DNA of 64,000 nucleotides from Phytoseiulus persimilis (Eukaryota; Arthropoda; Arachnida; Mesostigmata; Phytoseiidae). A model generated the notes under the pieces. It made no database searches, was not told the origin of the DNA, and saw nothing but the letters and a program-made list of their open reading frames with translations. Location of the stretch: assembly GCA_037576195.1 (NCBI GenBank), contig CM075104.1, forward strand, positions 26,986,211-27,050,210, read 5' to 3'. Both the position numbers and the translations under genes were made by a program. Positions 1 to 11,036 of this stretch are shown here, in pieces; the stretch's first letter is position 1, and each line of letters begins with the position of its first letter.

Positions 1-224
1 TAACTACCTCACTGCGGAATGAGAATTGGGCTGGTTAGCTCAAGGGCGTTGTGGCAGCAGGTGAACAATCGAACGGTAGAAAACAAGAAACAAGGCACTC
101 TCGAGTTTCGCATGCAGACAGACGAACACAGGAACGGACAGTGAGTCACCTGAGACGATACAAACGGAACCCCGCACGAGACGCACAGGCGGAAACCGCC
201 TGTTTTCACAATCAAGTCGAGTGC

Positions 225-1035
225 CTAAGTTTTCTTTACAGTTTTGGCTTTCCGTGAGTCTCCTGTTCGACGCAGTTTACGAGACTGTTTCCGTTTGGAA
301 AACTCGTCGTCGGGATCTTCGGCCGAACGCTCGTATTCCGGATTGTTTGAGGGGTCGCCAGTGGACGGTCTCTCCGCATCGTCGTGCTCCTCAAGCTCGG
401 ACAGAGAAGCTTCTTTGTGCTCGAGTTCCTCTCCATGGTAAACCTCAGGGTAGGCTGAACCGTCCGAGTTTTGCGAGATGATTTTGCATTCAACATGCGG
501 CTCCTCTTTCAAGGCTGTGTACACCGCCGGATGCGCGAGTCGATATGCGGACCGACGATTTTCTAAAGAGTATCTCAAGACCTGGCGCAAGGAATGCAGG
601 ATCGGAGGTCGATTGGAGAACGAATGCCGATACGTGTAATAGCTTGAGGAAGCAACGCTTTTGTTGCAAGCAACGGAGAAGGGAGTTAGTGGGGAACAAT
701 GAGACAGAACGCATAGGGTTACGAAAAGACAACAAGGAAGCACGAACGCTGACGGGCAAGAGAACTGAACACGAACGATGCAAAAAATCAGGAAGTGTCT
801 GAAGAACTCACGGATGGTATGGCTGGTTTTTGTGGGAACCTGTGACAACTCCGGCGACGACTCCACCTGCGAGTCCAGCACCGGCGCCCGCAATGACTGG
901 GATGGCGATATTCCGAACAATTTTGTGCACAATTTTAGCTTCAGCGAATCCAGCCAGCTGCAAAGTGAAGAACATCATTGCAACCAAAGCGAAGATAAGT
1001 CCTGACGGACGGAATCGTGCCACAGCGAGTCGCAT
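225..1035 (-). CDS. putative secreted small protein, two exons (hypothetical)
   Basis: I do not recognise the family. Exon 1 (1035-812) starts at an ATG followed by a typical signal peptide: basic start MRLAVARF, hydrophobic core around LIFALVAMMFF, small residues before a likely cleavage after GFAEA. A short Gly/Ala-rich hydrophobic stretch (AGAGAGLAGG) follows. The exon ends at a consensus GTGAGT donor (811-810). A phase-compatible acceptor at 658/657, or at 642, joins it to exon 2 (about 657-225). Exon 2 encodes a very acidic tail rich in Glu/Asp/Ser that turns Lys/Arg-rich before the stop. The total is about 218 residues. Signal peptide, donor and matching phase support a real gene; the exact acceptor is uncertain and no homologue is recognised. 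An in-frame ATG lies further upstream at 1200, but starting there would bury the signal peptide. Confidence 0.45.
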
Positions 1036-2682
1036 CCTGTCTCCGAATAAAACTGCCGCTGTGGTCGACACCGCTACCGACGGCAAGGGAAAGCGATCAG
1101 GTCGGAAGCTATCAAAAACTAGCTTTCTCGCTACATCGCGGGCCGACCGTTGATCGTTGTCGTGAGACCCCTCCCCTGTTCCTAGCAACGCTACCGCCAT
1201 CGCAAGTGCAAGCGAAGGGCACCTTTACCTGCACAAAACTCAATGGATTGTTGATTCCAATCTTCTTTGATTGTCGAGATCCTCTTCCGTTCGAGAATTC
1301 GCTGTCGCTTTTCTCCTCATGCAACATGCTCCAAGAACCCCACGGGGTACCAACATTCTGTGTTGATGCCATCCTGTGTGCTGCTCCAGGTCGATAACTC
1401 GTATCTAGATGTGGAATGTCTCTGAGTAATCGCCCTGAAAATGACGACCTGAGAGTTCTAGGTAGCTTCCAAGTCACCCAGTTGTATTGTAGCTCACTTT
1501 GAAGACTGGACTTGATAGATATTCTGGAACAAATTTCGATGTTTCCAAGTGAGTTCCTATGATCGCGTTACAGCAACGGCCCAACTGCCTGGCCAAATCC
1601 ATCATCGGCCGTCTGAATTCGATTCAGCGACTTGAATCGTGTTGAGGATGGCTTTCGGAGGACCCATTCCGACGGTTCCAGCGTTTGAGATCAGTGAGTG
1701 CCGTCTGAGACTGGCAAAGAGCCTTGAACGACGCGATGCCGCGTGCCTTGCGCTCCGCCAGCCGAGCTGCGTGGCCGAACCGACGCTTTTCCAACAGGGA
1801 TATCGCGGAATTTCTTTCCCTTTCGGGAAGTGTTTGGTTGTGATTCTCACCCGCCAGCATCTCTCTAAGACCTCACATACATACATCAGGTGCCCTCAGG
1901 GTGGACACATCCCGCAGAGGACGCACATCCCGAAATTCAAGAACAAGACAAACTGGACTCCGCATAGAAACATTACATGGAGCCCAAATCCTCATTGAGC
2001 GAATATCGGACCAGATGATCAGCTTTCCATGTCAGACGCGAGTTGTCTCTACTGATCGGGTTTTGTCGCACTCCTCCAGGATTATTCTCGTTCTCCTTAC
2101 GTCGGGAGTTCCAGAAATTTGCTCTCGTTGTTTCACTTGACGTCGTTTCCCGAGACCACTTTGCTGTCTGGATCTTCGTAGAGGCCGCTGTAGAGCGTCT
2201 CGAATGTTTCTATGAAGAATTTCAGAGCTGGCCTTGTACGGAGTCGATTGCATTATTCAAGACTTATCGCACGCCGAACTCTCGATTGTCTCCAGGTGAT
2301 CGCTATCCGAAACCTCTGTTTTGAATCAACTGCCTGATAGTGATCGGCCGTTCCTGCGTAGGCCTTTTGGGCTCGCCCCAGCCCCACCAACAGTATCAGA
2401 GCAGTGAAGAAGCCTACAAATATCTCTCGATCCCAGTCAGCTACAAGACTGAGAGGCTCTGTGGCTTCCGCGGATCATGCGCAACGCCATCGGTTTGTAG
2501 AGCAACGGCGTACATTCGCAAGAGTTTCCCTCCGTGAGGCATCCAGTTGCACCGCCCCGCGTCACCGTGAGCCGTCGTATTTCGAAGAAAGAAGGCAAGT
2601 ATAGCGGTAATTGGTTACTTTCTTTGTACATGATTACGACACTCACAAGTATTCACATTTGTTCAACAAAATGTACAAAACC
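1036..2682. other. intergenic, no gene recognised
   Basis: This stretch has only short overlapping open frames on both strands, without recognisable domains or a chain of phase-compatible splice sites. It presumably holds the upstream region of the putative secreted-protein gene and the 3' flank of LARP7. I saw no RNA gene or repeat. Confidence 0.5.
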
Positions 2683-4555
2683 TCAATCATGAAAAACAGT
2701 TCGCTTGTTTAGAACTCTCTTCTCTTGGATAGCAACGTGCTTCTCGTAGCGACCCTGCAGTTTCTCCCTTCCCCTTTGTTTTTCTCGACCGCGTCTTCTT
2801 TTCTTTACTCGCATGGATTCGACCCTCTCCCAGTAGAGCTGCTCGTCCTGTCCGGCCAAGATTAGTTTACTCTTGACTTTGATGTCCACTAGGTGGCATT
2901 CGCTTTCAATGAACTTCTTAGATTCTTCGACTGAAGGGAACCTCAGAAATGCAACAGGGTCGTTCTCCATCAAATCCACGTACACCACATTTGGGATTTC
3001 CCTCAGGGTCGCCTTCAAGAGAAGAAGAGGGTCAAGTTAGTTGAACGGACGTTCTGTGGCGGTTCTTTGCTCGACTGATCAGGCTTCACGACAACGTTAT
3101 AATGGAGAAAATTACTTTGGCAGTTTTTGTGAGCGGATCTTCAGCTTCAAGTTTCACGATACACCCTTCGACAAAGTGAGGAGGTTCTTGGGGATCCCTG
3201 TTGCTAGCCTCGACTTTGTTCGCGGATTGGTCTTCTGTATCGTGTTTCGAGTTTTCGTTTCCTGTTCCATCGGCTGCGACACCATCTCTAGCATCTTCTG
3301 GATGCGGCGAACCCGAGTTTTCATTTTGCTTCCGACTGCCCCCAAAATCTACGCTTGCAGAAGAAGCGAAAGTGCTCAAGAATTTCTTGGTCAGTTTCGC
3401 ACTCTCTTTCCGCAGTTTCAAATATTGCTGCTTGTATTGTGCCCATTCTCTCCTGAGGGCAAGCAACCAGAATTAGGATAGCTCTCCCGGGGAACGAATC
3501 AGGCTCAAGAGTGAATTTAGATTAGTGCTCTTGGGAGTCAGTTAAACCTACTTGGACAACACTTGGATGAGCCGCGTCGACTCAGGTTCCACGGAATCGC
3601 CCGCTCTGTTATCTTCACTGGCGAAGTGGAAACCTGTCCCGCCCGTGCGCAGATTGTGGAATTTACAAGCGTTTTCCGCTCCTGTCCTTTCGGAGAATTC
3701 AACAAATGCGAATCCTTTGTGATCACCTGTTGCTTTGCGAGGCAAGGAAACGTATTCGACGAGACCGAATTCTGAGAACAAACATCTGATCGATTCGATC
3801 GTTGCGGTCGGCTGCAGGCCCTGGGAAGCGAATTTGGAGATGAGCAACAATATTTCTCCATCACGGAGACGACACCCACCACTTCGAAGCTCTCAAAGAT
3901 GCAAGGAATTCCAGTGCAAGTAATAAGAAAACTCAGCTCACTTGGACGTATATGGTGCAGTCATCAACGAGCTCCTGATCTTTTTCTTTGACGGGAAATT
4001 TCTCTAGGTTCCGGCGCACTTTCGTCAGATCACTGCTAACTTCAAGAATTTCAGAATCTTTAGCGGCTTTAGCGACTTCAGCAACCTCGATCCCTCTCTT
4101 CTCGAGGAGGAGCTTGATCTTGTTGAACTTCAGAAACTCGTCCAGATTCACCCCTAGATGAAGAACAAATCCGATATCAAACGCCAAACGCAGATGGTGT
4201 CCGCATACTATGGGTGCCTCATCGTATTAGCATCGTTCGATATCGAGTTATACGCACAGCCATCCTGACCAGCAGCGACGAGTTCCTTCATATAGCGATC
4301 TTTTCTGAGATTCGCATCACAAAAATAGAACTCCAGCTGCTTGCTGATGTCTTGCCGAAGCTTTTTCACGCGAACCCTCTTTCGTTTCCGACTCTTTTTC
4401 CCATTCTCTCCGTCCTGTTGTCGATCCGATGCTTCTTGGTTTTCTCGGTGTCCGTTCTCCTGTTGCTGCTCACTCTCCCTCGTTTCCAACTTCTTGACCC
4501 TCTTCGCCAACGGAACTTCTACTTCCTCGTCGGTCTCCGCACGCTTTCCTTTCAT
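2683..4555 (-). CDS. LARP7: La-related protein 7 (7SK snRNP core protein), five exons
   Basis: LARP7 binds the 3' end of 7SK RNA, protects it, and helps hold P-TEFb inactive in the nucleus. Exons, 5' to 3': 4555-4258, 4153-3942, 3820-3552, 3452-3116, 3012-2683; all phases match, giving 481 codons plus stop. Domains: a basic/acidic N-terminus with a Lys/Arg cluster; a La motif from about residue 64 (KQLEFYFCDANLRKDRY, then DGWV rebuilt across intron 1, then FLKFNKIKLL); RRM1 from about residue 166 (CTIYVQGLQPTAT, later KGFAFVEFSE); a linker with QVLSKREW rebuilt across intron 3; and a C-terminal xRRM with YVDL and LRF, ending in a basic tail. The order La motif-RRM1-xRRM and the VLSK-x-EW element distinguish LARP7 from genuine La. 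The linker is shorter than in the vertebrate protein (about 580 aa). A TTACAG acceptor five bases before the ATG indicates an intron in the 5' UTR. Confidence 0.93.
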
Positions 4556-5277
4556 TTCACCTGTAACAACGACAGTTGAGAATAAAGAACACGTCGCCTT
4601 TCGGAAGATGCTCAATCACAGAGCGCGGAGACTGTCCGAAGGGAACGAGCGGTTGAGGTTCAGGGGATCTGACGTTCTCCGTTGTGCCCAGGGGGGAAGC
4701 GAGCCCCCTTCCCGCGAAACTCTTCGATCATGGTGGGAAGGCTGGACTATAGCCCATTTTGACGGATGAAAGTATCACGCAAAGATTCGGTCTTATCAGA
4801 GACGTCGTCGCAAGCTTGAAAACCATGTTGAATTGGTTATGAAAAGCTCGCGACGAAGATGATCAACATCAACCCCCCTCCTCCCCCGAGCTGCGCACGA
4901 CCCGGCACAGAGGAGCCAGCTCGATTCAGCAAGGAAACTTCATGATCACGCTCCTCAGACTGAGAGCCGGTGTTTACGACTCCGTGATTAGGCGGACAGG
5001 GATCAGTAACCAGCAAACTGCTTCAACTCCGGTCGGCTACTCTGCCACCTACTTCAGGGTGTCAGTAAGAAGACGACAAGGGATCAGTAGGAAACGTCGG
5101 CGCCTTCGTGCACTTCTCCACCGTGAACCCGTGCTGTATTTTTGTTATGCTCGGCTAGCAGCCTGAACATCGAGCTCCGTCGGTTAGTTACGTCTCGCTG
5201 ACGCCCAGGATGAGGATCGAAGTTCGAGAAGCCGATTCTCTGCATCGGACTCATGCATACACCTTCCTCGACCAGAG
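4556..5277. other. LARP7 5' UTR intron and flank
   Basis: Just upstream of the LARP7 start on the minus strand is a splice acceptor (AG at 4562-4561), so part of this stretch is probably a 5' UTR intron and the promoter side of LARP7. I could not place the first non-coding exon. The short open frames here have no recognisable domain. Confidence 0.4.
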
Positions 5278-5621
5278 TCACAGATTAGCGTGAACTGCTG
5301 TCAGATCGAGAGTGATTTCTGCTAAACTCGGCAAGGAATCGCCAGACAACCCACTAAAACGCGGGAGCCGCCTCTCCCTGTTCCTCTGCGGATCTTCTGA
5401 CACTGCATATCGAGCTCCGGAACCCATCGACTGTTTCATTCTCATCAAGAGACTGAACGTCAAGTGAACGAGCCGGGGATCGGACTCAAGTCGTTCCAGC
5501 GTGCGTACTCACCGTGCAGCTTATATTGTGGAACAACGAACTCCTCCGCAGCGGAGTCGGAATCATCTGTTTGCTCGACCAAACAACCGCATTTGTTCAG
5601 GACGTCATCCACTGAGCTCAT
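5278..5621 (-). CDS. small hypothetical protein, probable two-exon gene
   Basis: Exon 1 (5621-5513) starts MSSVDDVLNKCG, continues as an acidic stretch (DDSDSAAEE), and ends PQYKLH before a consensus GTGAGT donor in phase 1. The best phase-compatible acceptor on the minus strand is TATGCAG before 5402. The second exon (5402-5278) then encodes a basic segment (RNRERRLPRF) and a short tail ending TAVHANL and stop. The product is about 77 residues. An alternative acceptor at AAACAG just upstream gives a different tail that stops sooner, so the second exon is tentative. An in-frame ATG also lies further upstream at 5726. I do not recognise the family. It is divergent from GET3, with under 200 bp between coding starts, so the two may share a promoter. 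Confidence 0.35.
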
Positions 5622-5818
5622 ATTCGTCTTCTCCTCAATCAGGATTCGCGAAGAGATCAGCCGGTGAGGGTCATTCTCTGAGAGCGAGTGCGATAGGTTC
5701 TCTGACATGCGAGACGTATTCCTCATGAGTTGCCAATTTGCCCACCACTATCGTTACACAAAGAGCATCTGGACCGGAATATTGACCGAATCACGTTATT
5801 GTGTCCGCAGGCTTTCTG
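5622..5818. promoter_or_regulatory. short divergent intergenic region, possible shared promoter
   Basis: This region separates the minus-strand hypothetical gene from the GET3 start. A splice acceptor (TCCGCAG at 5804-5810) immediately precedes the GET3 start exon, so GET3 has a 5' UTR intron and its transcription start lies at or upstream of this region. No clear TATA box is visible. The shared-promoter role is inferred from spacing and orientation only. Confidence 0.3.
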
Positions 5819-7660
5819 ATGGAGCCCCTCGATCCCACACTACAGAACATCATTCATCAGAAGACACTGAAATGGATCTTCGTTGGAGGAAAAGGAGGTG
5901 TGGGTAAAACCACCTGCAGTTGTTCACTGGCGGTTCAGCTATCGCGAGCGCGGAACAGTGTTTTAATTATTTCGACAGACCCGGCACACAACATTTCCGG
6001 TGAGTTTTGTGGCGGCGTTTTCCTTCTCGGTGCAGCTCGGGTCGGTTCACATATTGCGCTGGAGTAACACTCGCACATCGATACTACTTTGCCACGGAAA
6101 AAGGATACCGCAGCCCCCTGGCATCGAAGGTCTTGGGAGCGATGTCATATGTTTTAAGAGCACTGCTACTGAGACTTCCAAGGGCACCACTGAGCATTCA
6201 ATGTTGATTTCGAGGATATATGCTCCTGGTCCCAGTGATGGATGAACGTAAGCTGAAGAAAGAGGCATTTCGAGAGGTATTCGGGGCGCGCTCGAGACGC
6301 TGTGTCCGTACACAAAATTGAGCTCAGACCACGGACTCGGATCATCGTGATGGAAGTCAGCATCTTGGCGGAGTGTGACGTAACGCTGAGGGCCTTTCTG
6401 TTTTCAGATGCATTCAATCAGAAGTTCAGCAAAGTTCCAACATTAGTCAATGGCTTCACGAATCTGTCAGCGATGGAGATCGATCCGAATCTAGGCATCT
6501 CAGAGCTCCCGGATGAATATTTCAACGAGGGGGATCCATTCCGCATGAGCCGCGGTTTGGTTCAAGAGGTGCGTCATCTTCTGCTCGACTACCGGATGGC
6601 TCGTCCGCATTGTTGTGTAGCAACATTGAAGAATCCATTCTTCCACAGTTCATGCAAGCATTCCCTGGTGTAGATGAGGCCATGAGCTACGCAGAAGTCA
6701 TGAAACTCGTGAAGGGAATGAATTTCGATGTAGTTGTCTTCGATACCGCTCCAACTGGACATACTTTGAGACTTCTGTCGTTTCCCAAAGTCATGGAGAA
6801 GGGCTTGGACAAACTGCTCAAACTGAAAAATCAGTTCAGTCCGTTCGTGAACCAAATGTCAAGTGAGGCCGAACACCACCCCAGCGACCATTTCATGTAC
6901 ATAGATATCGAGATTAGCGTTCTCTATTAGTTGTGCGCTCCGTCGGAGGCAAAACTCTAAACGCTATTCTCTTTCCAGTGCTGCTGGGTGGTGCTGATTT
7001 GAACATAGACACAATGTCACAGAAGTTGGAAGAGCTTCTACCAGTCATTCGTCAGGTACTCAACCTCGCTGTCCTCAGCTGTTCCTCGATACATCTGTGT
7101 TCACTCCCGAGTGATACCGGGCTTGCCTTCTTAGTTGTAATCCTCGATGTCACACTGGTTGCTGTTTCCAGGTGAATGAGCAGTTCTGCAATCCCGAACA
7201 AACCACGTTCGTTTGCGTCTGCATAGCGGAGTTTCTGTCCTTATACGAAACCGAACGTCTCATCCAAGAGCTCACGAAGTGCGATATAGACACTCATAAC
7301 ATCATCGTGAACCAATTGCTGTACAAGAAACCTGGAGACGAATGTAAAATGTGTAATTCTCGAATGAGACTTCAAGCGAAGTATCTGGATCAAATTACTG
7401 GTTCGTAGATTACGAGAAGAGTTTATTCAATCTATTCGCGCTGGATGTGTCGGTTCGTACTACAGCAACATCATCGGAAACTATTGTACAATCATGCCGG
7501 CGATCTTGGGAGCAGGTCTCTGAAGATTCTCGTTGTTTCAGATCTCTATGAAGATTTCCATGTTGTCAAGCTGCCGCTGCTAGACAGGGAAGTTCGAGGC
7601 GTCGCTCAGGTCAAGGAGTTCTCGGATCTTCTGATCTCGCCTTACGTGCCTCCGAATTGA
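5819..7660 (+). CDS. ASNA1: ATPase GET3/ASNA1 (TRC40), tail-anchored protein targeting, six exons
   Basis: GET3 is the cytosolic homodimeric ATPase that carries tail-anchored membrane proteins to the ER receptor. Exons: 5819-5999, 6408-6568, 6649-6862, 6979-7055, 7172-7400, 7542-7660; phases agree throughout, giving 326 residues (human about 348). Visible motifs: deviant P-loop [10 protein letters not shown] at residues 23-32 with its signature first Lys; switch I DPAHN at about 54-58; [12 protein letters not shown]; the conserved [17 protein letters not shown] helix; IIVNQLL; and the zinc-binding CxxC (CKMC, about 269-272) that joins the dimer. The C-terminus reads [14 protein letters not shown] and PYVPPN. 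The start ATG follows a 5' UTR acceptor and gives the short N-terminus expected of the family. The exon 5 donor is the unusual GTTCGT. An AATAAA lies 76 bp after the stop. Confidence 0.96.
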
Positions 7661-7735
7661 TTCCCCACCCGGGGCTAGTTTCCAAACTTGTGGAATACGT
7701 ACTGTGTTACTGTCTCGGGGCTTTTGTCACGTTTC

Positions 7736-7741
7736 AATAAA
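7736..7741 (+). terminator. polyadenylation signal of GET3
   Basis: A canonical AATAAA lies 76 bp downstream of the GET3 stop codon, at a normal distance for a short animal 3' UTR. Confidence 0.6.
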
Positions 7742-10700
7742 TGCGATTGATCTTCGAGTTGCGGTCGGTCTGTGTGCCTCTTTATCGGGAATCCAATGAT
7801 AACAGCTTGCTGTAATGTCAAGATCGAGGAGCTTCACGCCGAAACCGACTGGAGGGTTTGTCCTCCCCCTCCTCTGATCTTTTAACGAGTTTCCTGACGA
7901 TTCCAAACAATCTTGCGCCCTCGAAAGGTGTATGATCAGTAGAGCCTGTAAGTTCAGGTGTTCTTTCGAAATCATCTTCTCATTGCTGCGGATCAATCCA
8001 AGGCGATTGATGGAATAATTTAAAAACCACCTAAACCTCCCGACTACAGTTATTAGATGAGGGTGGAGAACAGGTTTTCGAGTCGCTCTGGGGAGGAGGC
8101 TTCGAGCGACGGAGAGTTTCGTCGAATGTTTTCTTGACATCATCGCCTGCTCATAGAGAACACACAAATCACGCAGTCTGAATCCCGACAGAACGCGCCA
8201 TCCGCGAGTGTATATCAGCGCCTCTGAGCCCCTCCACCGAGTAGACGCTTCGAGTTCATGTAGTCGGCGTTCCACGCACGCTCATCATGCGTTGTGGCTC
8301 GATAGTTGACCTGGACTCACACAACACTGACTGCTGAAGACTGAGCTACAGGCTGGCAAACCTCATTTGAAGACTCGCGCAGACATTTTCGTCAAAACTT
8401 GGCATGCTCCGTGTTGTGGAAAATCAGAAGGGAAACCCTCGATCGTGACTCCAGAGTCTCCATCCGGTTTTTCTTTCGAAACATCACAGTTCTGACGATT
8501 GAAATAGGTTCTGTTCTGCTGTTATCGACTGCCCCAGAAGGAACTCAGCGGGAGAATATCGACCGACTTTCGGCTAGAGTGAAAACTATCGCAGGCAGCC
8601 AAAAAAAAAATCTGTTTCTCGGGCGAGAAAGAGATGCGTACCGTACATGGTTCGTGTAAATTGTCAAATGGTGGGATCTCGTGGCGCGACGGCCGCGCGG
8701 TCACCGCTGCTCGGATTCGTCGGCCAGGCAAGATCAGTCAAACATCATTTGTTTATATTTGGAAATTTTGCGGCCGCCGACGAATCGACGACCAGCGATG
8801 AAGTTGAGAACTACGGCACAACCGACTACGTGAAGTGTCACTGCGGAGCGTAAAATTTTCTCGCCAGTTCTGTGAGGTTCTTTCATGTGTGCCACGGTGT
8901 TTAAGAAAAGTGAATGAGTCGCTCAATCAGAGAGAGATCGTTAGCCGCCGCGTCTCAGAGAAAGGAGGAATCAGGCTTCCTTCATCAGGCTGAGAGTACG
9001 GCTCTGCTTCCGCCCGTACCAACTATCTACCTGACTGAGTGCCTTCGCGACCGCCTGCCGGTCCTCGTGACGGGCTGACGGACGGCGGCACGGACGTACA
9101 GACCAGGGGACCGACTACCGAGCGACCGACCGATCGACCAGCCGGTTGACAGAGCAATAGACTGGCTGACAAACTGACCAGCGTCGGTGGAGGCTGTTCA
9201 CTATTGCGAGATCTCTTGTTCCGTGTGATCTTCTCCACAACAGAGTTCCTGTCCTGGATGTCTGCATAGCTGAGGTAGGCGCCAACGACATTGCCCTTCG
9301 ATAAGCCCACTTCGAACTCGAGGTTGAATCTATCTGCAAAGTTTATGAGGATAGTCGAGTGTGCGGAAACGCGGAACTCGTGTTCGAGATTCATTGCGTT
9401 CTGATTCTCCAACATGGTCTTGCGCTGGTCGAGGCACCAAAGCTGACACTTTCGTGAGGCTATCGCCGGGTGTTCCGCCGGAACTTCTCATCTCGAGCTC
9501 ATGGGATTCAATGTGTGGAACACTGTCACGCAATGGATGGGTCGCATCTACCAATAAACGTGATTCGGCTGGGTCGATCTGAAATCCTCTTCGGACCCGG
9601 ATCTCTCTCATCATTTCGACAGAATCCCGAGTTGGACCAAATATCTGGTGCCGACGACGCTTCCCGAGGTTGTCATTAATGCGGAGGTCACAGTATCATG
9701 GAGGACTTTCTGTTCTGAGCGAGTTCTGTCTGCGGCATCTAATATTGACCGCAGCTGCCGACACTCTGTCTGTTACCTGACCAAATATAGAGACGCCTCT
9801 TGCAGAGCGTAAATTCGAGATATTCAACGAATCGCTCTGCTCGGAACGTCCTCATAGGTCCTTGGTGTGAAGTGAGTCTATTGAGTTGAATACGCCCATA
9901 GCACCGCGCCGCGTGTCGAACGCAGAGGGACCAGGCTCAACGGTTCGCCGCGAGCTCTCGGAAACCCTTCAGCTACGAGAGAGTCCCCGACTGGACGCCG
10001 ATACTCCTGCGAGAAGTTATAATTGTACGCGAGGTTGCGCGGCTTATCGCAAAGAATCCATCCGCCTACCTGTCCATTCTGAGCAGGTCAGGGAAGGGGT
10101 CGAGAGAAGAAAATTCCTCTTCATCGACAGCCCTTCATGAAAACGGTCGCGGCGAAAGTAGTAGCAGACCTCGGAAGAATTAGAGTAAATTGTGGGTGGT
10201 GGCCAGACAGCAGCCAGGCTCGAGGCAGGTTGGCCTATATTGAACCGTCAGACTGCCTTCTCATCTCTCTCGCAGTCGGTTCACGCACTCGTTTCCTTAG
10301 GAGTGAAATTTCAAAAAAGACCGATGAACGCCACTCCTCCCTGTGGTGAAGGAAGATCCGAACACGCTTGAGCTCAGCTTTGCAAAGTGCTTACCAAGCT
10401 GAATGATGACTTGTGCTTGTCCGTAAACTGTGCGAAGGCTGGTCTTTCAGTCTCCTGCGATTCATGAGCGAGGTGATTCCAACGAGAGTCCCAATGCAAC
10501 CACTGGTTCGGTGTGTGATAGGGTAGATAACAGAGGAAGCATAAGTTTTTGCCTGATCAAAATGTTAAGCAACTGGCAGGCTTAGGCAGGGCTCACTTGA
10601 TGTTCCGCGCCGGCTCGAGGTATTTTTAGCTGGCGGCCTTCGGAGCACTATGACATAGTCAGACAACTGAGAGTCTTAATCTTCGTATTACGTAATCGTA

Positions 10701-11036
10701 CCTCAGCCTGTCGTCAGATTGTTCCTCAGCAAAGATGGCGATCTTCTCCGGATAATTGATGTCCTCGCTCGCAGACTGTCATTCGGCGCGCAGGCAGTCA
10801 GCCTTTAGTCTCTTTGGTCTAGTCTTATGACGTTCAAATCACCCCGTCGAACGGCCGTCATTACCCGCCGGTCGTTAGCCTCGCATCGCCGCAATTTCCT
10901 ATTTCATGTGTCTGAGTCGTTCTAGACCATCCCTCGCACTCCGAGGAGTCATGGAACTGTTGGTGAAGGTCTTGTGCATAACTTTGACGACGCGATTGGT
11001 CCTCCCTGCAGGTAAAGTCCTTCTCCAAAGTGGCTC
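7742..11036. other. intergenic / MYPT 5' region, no assignable gene
   Basis: No gene is recognised. A minus-strand open frame of 182 codons (8275-7727) overlaps the GET3 polyadenylation signal and has no domain I know. A minus-strand frame at 9415-9023 begins with plausible globular-looking protein (FEVGLSKGNVVGAYLSYADI) but runs into low-complexity sequence and has no convincing upstream exon. Positions 9056-9180 are a low-complexity GACC/GACTG-rich tract. A CCTGCAG acceptor about 25 bp upstream of the MYPT start shows that its 5' UTR is spliced, so first exons of MYPT probably lie in this stretch. Confidence 0.4.
9056..9180. repeat. low-complexity GACC/GACTG-rich tract
   Basis: The sequence is dominated by short irregular repeats of GACC, GACG and CTGAC. 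It shows no clear unit length and is probably decayed simple-sequence DNA. It makes artificial Ser/Val/Arg-rich frames on the minus strand. Confidence 0.5.

Noticed and set aside
2683-4555. Genuine La (SSB) protein instead of LARP7.
   Set aside because: The C-terminal xRRM with YVDL and the VLSK-x-EW element before it match LARP7; genuine La has a different RRM2 and linker.
7727-8275. A 182-codon minus-strand frame downstream of GET3.
   Set aside because: It overlaps the GET3 polyadenylation signal, shows no known domain, and has no supporting splice sites; a chance frame is as likely.
9023-9415. A minus-strand frame whose first 70 residues look globular.
   Set aside because: It degenerates into Ser/Val/Pro low complexity, and no plausible upstream exon or start context was found. 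It could be a single exon of an unknown gene, but the support is too weak.
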